Below, piece after piece: positions 56,401 through 64,000 of a DNA stretch of 64,000 nt. Source of the DNA: Heloderma charlesbogerti (taxonomy: Eukaryota > Chordata > Lepidosauria > Squamata > Helodermatidae); assembly GCA_026122225.1 (NCBI GenBank), contig JANEZZ010000807.1, positions 62,001-126,000 of the forward strand. The letters run 5' to 3'. The position numbers and the translations under genes are program-made. Every line of letters starts with the position of its first letter. The first letter of the stretch is position 1. The notes beneath the pieces are model-generated. The model saw nothing but the letters and a program-made list of their open reading frames with translations, ran no database searches and was not told the DNA's origin.

Positions 56401-59400
56401 CTCGGGAAGGAGCCTGGGGAAGGAGGACCAGCCAGCAGCTGCACCGGGTGATCCTGAGCCTGAGCCTGCTTCTGCCCCCGCCCACAGGTACTTAAGGCAG
56501 GGCTGCCAGAGGCTGCTCGGGAAGGAGCCTGGGGAAGGAGGACCAGCCAGCAGCTGCACCGGGTGATCCTGATCTTGAGCCTGCTTCTGCCCCCGCCCAC
56601 AGGTACTTAAGGCGGGGCTGCCAGAGGCAGCGCCTCGGCGTGTGCCTTGGCATCGCGCCAAGTGCGACGCTAAGTGCGCACTTAGCGTCGCACTTGGAGT
56701 CGCAAGATCTACCCAGCTGCCTCTCCAGAGACACCAGCAGCCACAACACCAGTAGCAAATAGCAGCAGCAGCAGAGGGCAGCAGCTTTAAAGACCAGGGG
56801 AAGGGGCAAACGTGGACTATCTGCTCCTTCTTAGCTGCTGTTCTCTTTTATCTCTTTTATATTCTTTTAAACTGTTGTATATTTTATATCTTAATATTTT
56901 AATATGTGCCTGGGAGGACTATTGGACAACTCAGGGGGTGGGGGAGGTGCCACCATAACTGTGGTCACGGGCAGGGGGAGGTATGACGTTGGGGGATTAA
57001 CAGGCCAGCTGAGGAGAAGAGGGGCTAGACACCTTACAGCTGTCCCCTCTTCTGGTTCTTCCCCCAACCTGATGGTTCCTGGCAGCCTTACCAGTCTGCC
57101 CTCGGGTCTGGTGGTGCTGCTGCTGAATGCCAGGTCGGCCCAAAATAAGACCTCCCTCATCCATGATTTGATTGTGGATGGGGGGGCTGACCTGGCATGT
57201 ATTGCTGAGACCTGGGTGGGGGAACTGGGAGGGGTCACTCTCTCCCAGCTGTGCCCTCCTGGGTACTCGGTGCAGCACCAACACCGACTTAAGTGTCAGG
57301 GATGGGGGGTTGCTGTGGTCTATAGGAATTCAATCTCCCTCTCCAGGCTTCCTGCTCATTCGAGTGCAGATCTTGAGTACCCAGGACAGATTAGGGATTC
57401 TGCTGGTGTACCGCCCACCCCGCTGCCCATCGGACTCCCTGCCTGAGCTGACGGAGGTGGTCTCGGACTTGGTGTTGAGGACCCCCAGGATGATGGTCCT
57501 GGGGGATCTCAACTTCCATGCCGAGGCCGCTGTATCCGGGGCGGCTCAGGACTTCATGGCCACCATGACAACCATGGGGCTGTCCCAACATGTCATCGGC
57601 CCAATGCATATAAAAGGACACACGCTTGATCTGGTTTTCTCGACTGGGCAGGAGGATGGTGATCTGAAAGTAGAGGAATTAACATCTGTCCCTTTGTCAT
57701 GGTCAGATCACTTCCTGCTGAGGTTTAGACTTCTGGCAGCCTTTCCCCTCTGCAAGGGTGGGGGACCTATTAAAATGGTCCGCCCCCAGAGATTAATGGA
57801 TTCCGATGGATTCCAGAGGGCTCTGGGGGATTTTCCTGCTGGTATGGCTGGTGCTCCTGTCGAAGCCCAGGTCGCTCTGTGGAATGCAGAGATGACTCGG
57901 ACGGTTGACACGATCGTACCCAAGCGCCCTCTCCCTCTGAGCAGAGCCCGGCCAGCTCCTTGGTATACACCTGAGCTGAGGGCAATGAAGCAAGAGGGGA
58001 GACGGCTAGAACGCAGGTGGAGGAAAACTTGTGCTGAGTCTGACCGAACACAGGTAAGAGCCCACTATCGAGCCTACTCTGTGGCAGTGAGGGTGGCAAA
58101 GAGGCAGTTCTTTTCCACCAGCATTGCATCTTCTCAGTGTCGTCCGGCGGAGCTTTTCCGAGTGGTTCGCGGCCTGTTACATTCTGGGCCAGGGAGAGAG
58201 ACGGTGGAACCCTCGGTAGCACGCTGTGACGAGTTTGCGCGGCACTTTGAGGATAAAGTCGCTCAGATTCGTCATGAATTGGACACCACCATTAATGCAG
58301 TTCCATTGGTAGAGGCGTTCAGAGCACCGTCTGGTCCAGTTTTATTGGATGAGTTTCAGTTACTGAGGCCTGAGGATGCGGACAAGGTGCTTGGCCAAGT
58401 CCGATCGACCACTTGTGTGCTTGACCCTTGCCCTTCATGGCTTATTAAATCAAACAAGGAGGGGTTGTCCGGCTGGGTCCAGGAGGTTGTAAATTCCTCC
58501 TTGAGAGAGGGAGTGGTGCCTGCTGCTTTAAAAGAGGCAGTAATTAGACCACTCCTGAAAAAGCCTAACCTGGACCCAGAGGATGTTAACAATTATAGGC
58601 CAGTGGCCAACATGCCCTTCCTGGGCAAGGTGCTTGAGCGGGTGGTTGTAGGACAGCTCCAGGCACTCTTGAATGAAACGGATTATCTAGATCCATTTCA
58701 ATCGGGCTTCAGGCCTGGTTTTGGAACGGAAACTGCCTTGGTCGCCCTGTGGGATGACCTTTGCTGGGAGAGGGACAGGGGGAGTGCGACCCTGTTGATT
58801 CTCCTGGACCTCTCAGCGGCTTTCGATACCATCGACCATGGTATCCTTCTGGATAGGTTGTCTGGGTTGGGAGTTGGAGGCACTGCACTACAGTGGTTCC
58901 GCTCCTACTTGGATGGCCGATTCCAGAAGGTGGTGCTGGGGGATTATTGCTCTGTGCCATGGCAATTGTGCCATGGGGTTCCACAGGGCTCTATTCCATC
59001 CCCCATGCTGTTTAACATCTACATGAAACCGCTGGGGGAGGTTATCCGGAGGTGCCATCAATATGCGGATGACACCCAGCTCTACCTCTCTTTCTCATCA
59101 AAACCAGGTGAGGCAGTGGCTGTTCTGAACCAGTGCCTGGGCGCGGTAATGGACTGGATGAGGGCTAATAAACTGAAACTCAATCCAGACAAGACGGAGG
59201 TACTGTTAGTGGTTGGTTCGTCTGCCCGGCTAGGTGATATTCAACCTGTTCTGGAGGGGGTTGCACTCCCCCTAAAGGATCAGGTTCGTAGTTTGGGGGT
59301 GCTCTTGGATCCAGAACTGTCACTTGAGGCACAGGTGAACTCAGTGGCACGGAGCACTTTTTATCAGCTTAGGCTGGTATACCAACTACGCCCTTATCTG

Positions 59401-62334
59401 GACAGAGATAGCCTAGCTACAGTTATCCATGCTCTGATAACTTCTCGTCTGGATTACTGCAATGCGTTATACGTGGGGCTGCCTTTGAAAACGGTCCGGA
59501 AACTTCAGCTGGTCCAAAATAGGGCAGCAAGATTGTTAACAGGGACTGGCCTGCGAGCTCATATTACACCAGTACTTTTCCAGCTGCACTGGCTGCCAGT
59601 CCATTTCCGGGCCCGATTCAAAGTGCTGGTGTTAACATTCAAAGCCCTTAACGGCTTGGGGCCAGGTTACCTGAAGGATCGCCTCCTCCCATATGTGCCT
59701 GCCCGGACCTTAAGGTCATCATCAGAGGCCCTTCTCCGTGAGCCCCTGCCAAAGGAAGTGAGGCGGGTGGCTACTAGGAGGAGGGCTTTTTCTGTTGTGG
59801 CACCCCGGCTCTGGAATGAGCTCCCTAGTGAGGTTCGCCTGGCACCTACATTGTACTCCTTTCGGCACCAGGTGAAGACCTTTTTATTTTCCCAGGCATT
59901 TTAGCTTTCTAAATTTTTATCTTTGCTGTTTTAAATCTGTATTTTAAACTCCTGTACTGCTGCTAGGTTTTATTGTGGTTGTATTGTTATATTGTGGTTT
60001 TAATGTTCTATATATTTTAAATTGTTTTATTGTGTGTTGTTTGGTTTTAGTTTTGTGAACCGCCCAGAGAGCTTCAGCTATTGGGCGGTATAGAAATGAA
60101 ATAAATAAATAAAATAAATAAGGAAGGCCAGGATCTCTTCTCGACCATCCCAGAGGGCAGGACACGGAATAACGGGCTCAAGTTACAGGAAGCCAGATTC
60201 CGGCTGAACAACAGGAAAAACCTCCTGACTGTCAGAGCAATACGACAATGGAACCAATGACCTAGGAAGGTGGTGGGCTCTCCCACACTGGAGGCATCAA
60301 GACGAGGCTGGACAGGGATGCTGACTTGGATTCCAGAGTGTAATAGTGGAGTTAAATGGAAGACGTTATTTCCCTTTGACCTGATGCATGTGGCTTCATT
60401 CATTTATGCAGTTGTATAACTTTGTTATAGCTTTTTAAAGGTGTTTTTTTTAATAGTACAAATAGACAAATCATACCACTTAATAGACATAACCACAACT
60501 TTGCTACATTTTAGAAAAGTGTCACTCGGTAACAAAAAACATAATGCAAGGTTCTACATACCTATAAGGAAGCCTTTCATAATAGACCTTCTGTAGGGCA
60601 GCAAAATGGTATCTGGGCTTTAGACTTGCAGCTAGTGCAGATACTAGCCCCGAGCCACATTTTTTGGTGTCCACGTCTCCCTGTTAAAAAAATTCCACAA
60701 ATACTTTGCTCTACTTTCCTGTGGGTTTATTAAGAGAATGGGGGCAGAAAACCTGCCCACAACATCCCCATCCCCATGCTCTACGGAGTGCACCACTGTG
60801 GCTGTGGGAGTGAGGGCGCTGTGGCACTCTGAGAGCTGTGGCACCGTGGCGTGGCCTGCAGGGCAGCATCACCATCCCCACTTGCTGTGTGGTGGCTGCC
60901 ATGAGTCTCTCCCTGATCGGAGGGCTCCAGCACAGTTCTCTGTTATGCCAGGATTGTGGCAGCTGACGTTCTTCCACCAGTTTGCTATTATTACTATTTT
61001 CTTTATTTTTTAATTCTGAACCCAGATTTACATTCATCATCACTGTGACACGTTCCAGTTGCAGTATGTACAGCGGAATACACAAGCCCCCCCACCTCCC
61101 CGGAATACTTACAGGACTATTCCCAAAGGTCTCCACAGCCTTGGGCCAAGGAGACGTCAGCAAGATGTCCACCCCTTTGAATTTTGCAGTGGAGAGCAAG
61201 GAAGCCTTGAGATCGGCCACATCCTTGGCACTGAAGCAGTGTGCTTGGGCTGGTTCCGCTGCAGACTCCGTGCCGCTCAGGTAGGCAATCTGCAGCCCAG
61301 AGGCTCCGCTGAAGACACCTTTGCGTCCTACATACAGAGAACGGAAGAGGACAGTCAGGAGAGAACCTTTGCAGAAAACACCTGCCGACATGGTGCCCCG
61401 AGCCTTGGATGCTGGGCCCTCCAGCTCAAAAGCAGAGCAAGACAGATCCCCGTGGGCCTCTCTATTGCCTGGAATTCTGGTTGGTTTATATACTTAGTAC
61501 ATTTCTGGCTTACAAAAGAGTCCCTCTGCCTTGTGCTGAAAGAAGCTGAAGTGGGGTGATTATGGCCCCCACTGTGTCAGACAGCCTAGCATCGGGGGGG
61601 GGGGGGAGTGGCTGGGTGAAGACAAGGGAGAGATCAGGTGAAGCAACACATCACCCCTTCTCAGGAAGTGCACGATTAGGAGAGCCCTGGGTGGGACACT
61701 ACTCCAACCCTCCTTCCCCCCACAGGTTCCTTCTGCAGTCAGGCAGGAACCTGGAAAGCACGACCCTTTGCTCTGCTGTGCCTCCAAGGAATGAACAGGT
61801 GGCAGCTCTCTGCCCAGCCCAGGCACAAGCGAGGGAGGCCTGAACCGAGACGCTCTCCAAGCCTGATTAGACACAGTAACTTCACATTTGAAACAACCAA
61901 GGATGACGCAGCTGCTTGTAGATACCAGACAAAATTCACACTGTGCTGGCTCGAAAAGACACACGTACACACGTCGTTCCCACAGAGCACAAGGAACCAA
62001 AAAGCACCCCCTGCCAGCTCCCGTTTGCCTCCTGGGAGCACGAGAAGTCCTCAGAGAGCCTCAGGGGCCAAGTGGGATAGCAGAGCCCAGCCGCACCGAG
62101 GAAGCCACGCCCACCTTCCCACTGAAGGGCTCCTAGTAACGTCTTGGGGAAGAACACGCAGAAACCACAGCTTCCATTGCTTCGCATTCACACCACCGAG
62201 CCACATCCATCAAAATACCACTTCCAAGTTACCCAGATAAGTGATGTTCTCGGCCAGTTCACATCCACTGATATCCGGAAAATGACGCACCGTTTCGCTG
62301 TTGTTGGCCCCCAGCACGTAGGTCTGTATAGGAG
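41345..62334 (-). CDS. CWF19L1: CWF19L1 (CWF19-like cell cycle control factor 1), 3' eleven coding exons
   Basis: Spliced minus-strand gene. Exons in transcript order: 62334-62233, 61327-61113, 60680-60562, 51104-51020, 50359-50219, 45810-45696, 45208-45129, 44317-44108, 43583-43464, 41868-41771, 41489-41345 (stop). Every intron is GT-AG, exon phases fit, and the 1430 coding bases contain no stop. Domains: the metallophosphatase-like CwfJ N-terminal part ([40 protein letters not shown]), then CwfJ C1 with the zinc pair CWFC and the HIT-like [11 protein letters not shown], then CwfJ C2 ([20 protein letters not shown]). Relatives of yeast Drn1 work with the lariat debranching enzyme and late spliceosomes in the nucleus. 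The roughly 65 N-terminal residues lie beyond 64000. Confidence 0.94.
41490..41770 (-). other. CWF19L1 last intron
   Basis: GT at 41770-41769, AG at 41491-41490. No other feature is seen. Confidence 0.85.
41771..41868 (-). CDS. CWF19L1: CWF19L1 exon (CwfJ C2)
   Basis: 98 bp, phase 0 to 2. Encodes [20 protein letters not shown] and NFPLQFG, the most conserved block of the C2 domain. Acceptor TTTCAG, donor GTTTGT. Confidence 0.94.
42103..42155 (-). mobile_element. Short L2 3'-end fragment in a CWF19L1 intron
   Basis: The minus strand reads CCACCCAGAGAACTTCAGCT, then the L2 tail. The rest of the intron (41869-43463) is GC-rich with simple C/G runs (42325-42333, 43252-43264) and an (AC)n at 43303-43315. 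No gene is seen. Confidence 0.75.
43464..43583 (-). CDS. CWF19L1: CWF19L1 exon
   Basis: 40 codons, phase 0 to 0. Encodes [19 protein letters not shown], then [19 protein letters not shown]. It links the HIT-like C1 domain to C2. Confidence 0.94.
44108..44317 (-). CDS. CWF19L1: CWF19L1 exon (HIT-like motif)
   Basis: 70 codons. Encodes [29 protein letters not shown] and [18 protein letters not shown]. The H...P..GHHQ pattern is the CwfJ version of the HIT motif. Donor GTGAGG. Confidence 0.95.
44697..44763 (+). mobile_element. L2/SINE-type 3' tail
   Basis: GGAAAAGGCGGGATAGAAAT followed by (AATA)n, a common squamate non-LTR terminus, inserted in an intron. Confidence 0.6.
44845..44975. repeat. 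Palindromic MITE-like element
   Basis: The left arm (GGCGCCCTCCGGCTGTTTGG..CAACTCCC) pairs imperfectly over about 30 bp with the right arm (GAGAGTTGTAGTCCAAAACA..). It looks like a short inverted-repeat DNA transposon derivative. Family not assigned. Confidence 0.45.
45129..45208 (-). CDS. CWF19L1: CWF19L1 exon (zinc pair)
   Basis: 80 bp, entered in phase 1 after an AAG acceptor. Encodes [21 protein letters not shown], then GTGAGT. The C-W-F-C pair is the zinc-binding start of CwfJ C1. Confidence 0.93.
45696..45810 (-). CDS. CWF19L1: CWF19L1 exon
   Basis: 115 bp. Encodes [20 protein letters not shown] then a basic, low-complexity linker ending APGKP. This linker varies in the family. Acceptor CCCCAG, donor GTGAGT. 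Confidence 0.92.
45811..47199. other. Intronic sequence, nothing recognised
   Basis: Part of the CWF19L1 intron 45811-50218. Open frames here lack codon pattern or domains. Confidence 0.5.
47200..47555 (-). mobile_element. CR1/L3-type LINE 3' fragment
   Basis: It aligns with the end of the older LINE at 51548-51900 (GCTGGATCAGAC, CAGTAGCCAACCAG-like words, CACCCTCCC). Minus orientation. Confidence 0.65.
47563..47750 (+). mobile_element. tRNA-derived SINE
   Basis: The head has Pol III boxes: A box TAGCTCAGTGGCAGAGC and B box GGTTCAATCC, spaced as in tRNA. A non-tRNA body follows, ending GACTCAGTACAAGGCAGCTT. The acceptor stem does not pair, so it is not a tRNA gene. A CR1 joins it directly at 47751. 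Confidence 0.8.
47751..50112 (-). mobile_element. CR1 with internal deletion, in a CWF19L1 intron
   Basis: 3' terminus at 47751. RT open for 364 codons at 49074-47980 ([40 protein letters not shown]). At 49025-49045 it jumps to the endonuclease/RT linker, losing about 370 bp relative to the copy at 21733-26092. Endonuclease pieces continue to 50112 ([11 protein letters not shown] at about 49810). Broken. Confidence 0.92.
50219..50359 (-). CDS. CWF19L1: CWF19L1 exon
   Basis: 47 codons, phase 0 to 0. Encodes [20 protein letters not shown] then [13 protein letters not shown], a signature CWF19L1 block. Acceptor CTCCAG, donor GTACTG. Confidence 0.95.
51020..51104 (-). CDS. CWF19L1: CWF19L1 exon
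   Basis: 85 bp. Encodes [20 protein letters not shown] and AGNADKRK. Acceptor CTGCAG, donor GTAAGG. Confidence 0.94.
51105..51544. other. Start of the large CWF19L1 intron
   Basis: Unique-looking sequence before the old LINE. No feature recognised. Confidence 0.5.
51545..55685 (-). mobile_element. Old CR1/L3-type LINE, near full length, split by a younger CR1
   Basis: Minus-strand RT C-terminus at 52452-51904 ([18 protein letters not shown]), RT start at 53306-53010 ([28 protein letters not shown]), endonuclease pieces at 54899-54236 ([21 protein letters not shown]). Text to about 55685 fits the ORF1/ORF2 boundary. It diverges clearly from the main CR1 family here and has a different 3' end. 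Interrupted at 53428-54160. Confidence 0.75.
53428..54160 (-). mobile_element. CR1 3' fragment nested in the old LINE
   Basis: 3' terminus at 53428. RT C-terminus ([20 protein letters not shown] near 53900). A local deletion near 53630 removed part of the 3' UTR. Confidence 0.9.
55690..56058 (+). mobile_element. CR1 fragment, left part
   Basis: Plus-strand CR1 RT C-terminal text ([10 protein letters not shown] near 55710, [20 protein letters not shown] near 55850). It resumes at 60128 after the L2 insertion. Confidence 0.9.
56061..56627 (+). repeat. Five 115-bp tandem monomers (L2 5' UTR)
   Basis: Units start at 56061, 56176, 56291, 56406 and 56521 and differ at only one or two positions each. 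Each contains GC-boxes (CCCCCGCCCAC), then GTACTTAAGGCGGGGCTGCC. This has the arrangement of a promoter repeated upstream of a LINE ORF, as with L1 monomers in mouse. The regulatory role is inferred. Confidence 0.92.
56904..57380 (+). pseudogene. L2 endonuclease N-terminal part
   Basis: ATG at 56904, glycine-rich N-terminus, then APE-type endonuclease: [20 protein letters not shown] (Asn block) and [18 protein letters not shown] (E-T-W catalytic Glu), YSVQHQHR and [15 protein letters not shown] single frame change around 57310-57390 moves the frame into the one at 57172-59904. Without that shift the element would have one long endonuclease-RT protein. Confidence 0.85.
57172..59904 (+). CDS. 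L2 endonuclease (C part) and reverse transcriptase, 910-codon open frame
   Basis: The real homology begins near 57370: [28 protein letters not shown] (G-D-x-N), [10 protein letters not shown] and [14 protein letters not shown] (S-D-H) complete the endonuclease. RT follows: [68 protein letters not shown] (Y-A-D-D at about 59060), thumb, then [13 protein letters not shown] and [10 protein letters not shown], ending at 59904. The first ATG is upstream of the frame change, so residues 1 to about 65 are out-of-frame text. It is close to intact and suggests recent activity. It lies inside a host intron on the opposite strand to CWF19L1. Confidence 0.92.
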   Translation: MWMGGLTWHVLLRPGWGNWEGSLSPSCALLGTRCSTNTDLSVRDGGLLWSIGIQSPSPGFLLIRVQILSTQDRLGILLVYRPPRCPSDSLPELTEVVSDLVLRTPRMMVLGDLNFHAEAAVSGAAQDFMATMTTMGLSQHVIGPMHIKGHTLDLVFSTGQEDGDLKVEELTSVPLSWSDHFLLRFRLLAAFPLCKGGGPIKMVRPQRLMDSDGFQRALGDFPAGMAGAPVEAQVALWNAEMTRTVDTIVPKRPLPLSRARPAPWYTPELRAMKQEGRRLERRWRKTCAESDRTQVRAHYRAYSVAVRVAKRQFFSTSIASSQCRPAELFRVVRGLLHSGPGRETVEPSVARCDEFARHFEDKVAQIRHELDTTINAVPLVEAFRAPSGPVLLDEFQLLRPEDADKVLGQVRSTTCVLDPCPSWLIKSNKEGLSGWVQEVVNSSLREGVVPAALKEAVIRPLLKKPNLDPEDVNNYRPVANMPFLGKVLERVVVGQLQALLNETDYLDPFQSGFRPGFGTETALVALWDDLCWERDRGSATLLILLDLSAAFDTIDHGILLDRLSGLGVGGTALQWFRSYLDGRFQKVVLGDYCSVPWQLCHGVPQGSIPSPMLFNIYMKPLGEVIRRCHQYADDTQLYLSFSSKPGEAVAVLNQCLGAVMDWMRANKLKLNPDKTEVLLVVGSSARLGDIQPVLEGVALPLKDQVRSLGVLLDPELSLEAQVNSVARSTFYQLRLVYQLRPYLDRDSLATVIHALITSRLDYCNALYVGLPLKTVRKLQLVQNRAARLLTGTGLRAHITPVLFQLHWLPVHFRARFKVLVLTFKALNGLGPGYLKDRLLPYVPARTLRSSSEALLREPLPKEVRRVATRRRAFSVVAPRLWNELPSEVRLAPTLYSFRHQVKTFLFSQAF
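60128..60338 (+). mobile_element. CR1 fragment, right part
   Basis: It continues 55690-56058 (CCAGGATCTCTTCTCGACCA to GGTGGGCTCTCCCACACTGG). The 3' terminus is lost. Confidence 0.88.
60562..60680 (-). CDS. CWF19L1: CWF19L1 exon
   Basis: 119 bp, phase 0 to 2. Encodes [20 protein letters not shown] then [19 protein letters not shown]. Acceptor TTAACAG, donor GTATGT. Confidence 0.95.
61113..61327 (-). CDS. CWF19L1: CWF19L1 exon
   Basis: 215 bp, phase 1 to 0. Encodes [20 protein letters not shown], a linker, and [20 protein letters not shown]. Metallophosphatase-like CwfJ region. Donor GTAAGT. Confidence 0.95.
62233..62334 (-). CDS. CWF19L1: CWF19L1 exon, first one in the window
   Basis: 102 bp, entered in phase 1. 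Encodes [20 protein letters not shown] then [13 protein letters not shown]. Acceptor CCATCAG, donor GTAACT. Confidence 0.95.
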
Positions 62335-63744
62335 CTGATGGAGACAAAACCGCAGGCTGCGTGAGGCCATGGTGGCGCCGGCACACAGAGGCATGGAGGC
62401 CCAGGGAGAAAACAAGGAGAGCATTCGGAAAAGTCCACGCTTTCTCCTCGTTTTTTCCCCCAAGGACCTTTTTGGAAAAGTTGGACATTTGGGGGAAGGC
62501 TGAAAAACATGCCTATGAATTATTCTCTCTTTTGAAATAAATCAAAAGCTTTTAGAGATGTTTTACTTAGTCAAAATGTGGAGTATGAACATTCCTATGC
62601 AAGATAAACTACAGCTTCCAGTGTATACCGTAGATGTATACAACACTCAAATGTTTTCAGTCTTATTACATAAAGTTTAACTCAATATCCAAATCTGCTG
62701 CCAGCCCTTAATATTGCAATTGTATGACACTGCCCGAATGTTGCACTTTCTTTTCTATAAAATTGGTGGCTTTTACTTTGAGCTTTTATTTTCCCCTGCC
62801 TCCCAGATAGCAAAAACTAAGATGCGCAGGATCAAGTAGCGCATGATGCAGGTTTGCAGCTTGGTCTTGTAGAGGATATATTCACAATTTTGCTCATGCA
62901 AAAGTAAGAGAGCAATTCTATGGCCCCTAGAGAATGCTTGGAGGGCCATAGCATTTTTTGGATTCCTGAATCTGAGGCCGGACAGTCCGAGCTCCCCATC
63001 CCCTCACAGAGAGAACCGTAGCAGCTGCCTCTCCGAGCTCGCAAACATGAGCTTGGAGAGGAGGGAAAGCGGGTGTGCCAGTGGGAGGGGAGGGCTTATG
63101 TGCAGCCCTCCCCAGCCCCCTTCCCTCCCAATCCCTGATGCCTCAGCTAGAGGGGCAAAAATGCCCACCTAGCTAAACTGCAGAGTGGGAGCTGCAAGGC
63201 ACCGCCTGCTCTGGTTTGGGAACTCGTAAGCTTCCAGTTTGGAGGCTTCCAAGTACAAAGGGCAGATCTGACAGGGCTACACCCTAAGGCACTTGTACTT
63301 TTGAAGCTTCAGTCCTATGCGTACTTCCCTGGGACTGCGCTCCAGTAAATAGAGCAGGCCTTCTGCGTAGACGTGCAAAGGACTGCTCTGTACAGTTCAT
63401 TAGAGTGCCAAATACTGCAACTGTACATGCTAAGCAAGTTATAAATGATGCATTTCATGTTGCTAAAGCAGTAAAATAGGTGCAGGTTTGATATGAAAGT
63501 AAGAATTACATAAATTTCAATTTTTACTACAATCTCTTTTTTCCCCTCAAAGAACCCCACCTGTGAGGAAAAAGAAAATACCTTTTCTCTCTTCATGGCT
63601 TCACAATTTCCAGAAATGTAACCTCTATGCTCACAAATGACCTAGCGGGGAGGAAGAGAGGGAGGGAGTCCCAGCCTAACGGAGCATTACAGGCAGTTTG
63701 TTTCAGAAACAGTGCCAGCTTCTATAAAGGAGAAGTAGGAGTGC
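62335..63744. other. CWF19L1 upstream intron, no exon found
   Basis: I looked on the minus strand for the expected upstream coding block (start and first ~65 residues) and saw none. No repeat is recognised except ordinary AT-rich sequence. Confidence 0.5.
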
Positions 63745-64000
63745 TGTTTCCCACCTCCTAGCTGAGCAGAGCAGAGCAGAGCAAGCGAACAGGGAGAGCA
63801 AACAGGAATTGGCCTGGGGAGGTCAAGGGGGAGGCCCCTAACTTTTTAAAAAACATTTTTTAAAAAATTATTTTTCTTGTAACACACACTTCCATACCAG
63901 TGGGGCTCTGTTGTAACCTCCAGTGAATAGAGGACAAAGCACAGGCTATACCAGTACAATCAGAAGGCTAGAAACAAAAAGCGAATAGAGAGTATAGAAG
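63745..64000 (+). mobile_element. CR1 5' UTR, continues past the window
   Basis: It matches the minus strand of 26092-25750: CTGTTTCCC start, AGCAGAGCAGAGCAGAGC run, GGTCAAGGGGGAGGCCCCTA, and the tract just before the ORF1 start. The copy may be full length beyond 64000. Confidence 0.88.

Larger units (their letters stand above)
56066..60120 (+). mobile_element. Complete L2-clade LINE with tandem-monomer 5' UTR
   Basis: AGGAAGG occurs at 56059-56065 and 60121-60127, and the CR1 target reads continuously across the gap. The insertion is therefore bounded: five 115-bp monomers, unique 5' UTR (56628-56900), endonuclease, RT, 3' UTR and (ATAA)n tail. No separate ORF1 is visible. Confidence 0.93.

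Noticed and set aside
56061..56627. CRISPR-like array or coding satellite
   Set aside because: The whole 115-bp unit repeats with no spacers, and it is bounded by the L2 target duplication. The 112-codon frames on the other strand are repeat shadows.
41490..62232. An H/ACA snoRNA in a CWF19L1 intron
   Set aside because: The human gene is thought to host one (SNORA12), but I could not recognise its boxes by eye; a covariance-model search would be needed.
62832..63044. First CWF19L1 exon
   Set aside because: The short minus-strand frame has no resemblance to the expected N-terminal block and lacks a fitting donor site.

Overview
The window looks like nuclear DNA of a squamate reptile (lizard or snake). 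This rests on the repeat content: CR1 and L2-like LINEs, a BovB (RTE) LINE, Tx1-like LINEs, a chromodomain Ty3/Gypsy element and tRNA-His-primed gammaretrovirus-like ERVs. It also rests on a vertebrate spliced gene. The species cannot be read from the sequence. There is no sign of prokaryotic organisation, operons or CRISPR.

Left part (1-15.9 kb) is a stack of LTR elements. A decayed plus-strand ERV (ERV1, about 717-13374) keeps a partial 5' LTR, a tRNA-His primer site, gag/protease/integrase remnants and a 3' LTR. A second ERV (ERV2, minus strand, 3692-10253) sits inside it with paired LTRs, broken gag, protease, RNase H, integrase and env; most of its reverse transcriptase is replaced by a short non-retroviral segment. 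A solo LTR lies antisense at 11569-11977. From 13.4 to 15.9 kb there is mostly unrecognised repeat.

Middle (15.9-40.3 kb) holds nested retrotransposons. A Gypsy element of the Sushi/chromovirus type (15877-28263, 541/548-bp LTRs, 5-bp GGCTG target duplication) is split in gag by a 5'-truncated L2 and in RNase H by a near-full-length antisense CR1. Next is a Tx1-like LINE split by a complete BovB with a 12-bp target duplication, then telomere-like repeats, then a second, GC-rich Tx1-like LINE split by two CR1 pieces.

Right part (40.3-64 kb) is the 3' portion of one host gene, CWF19L1, on the minus strand. Eleven coding exons were placed at 62334-41345. All splice sites are GT/AG, all phases fit and no stop interrupts the frame. 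The first exon(s) lie beyond the right edge. Its largest intron (51105-60561) contains an old CR1/L3-type LINE, younger CR1 pieces, and a complete L2 with a 5' UTR of five 115-bp tandem units inserted in a CR1.

The CWF19L1 gene is the only host gene supported. Nearly all other long open frames are transposon proteins or their shadows.
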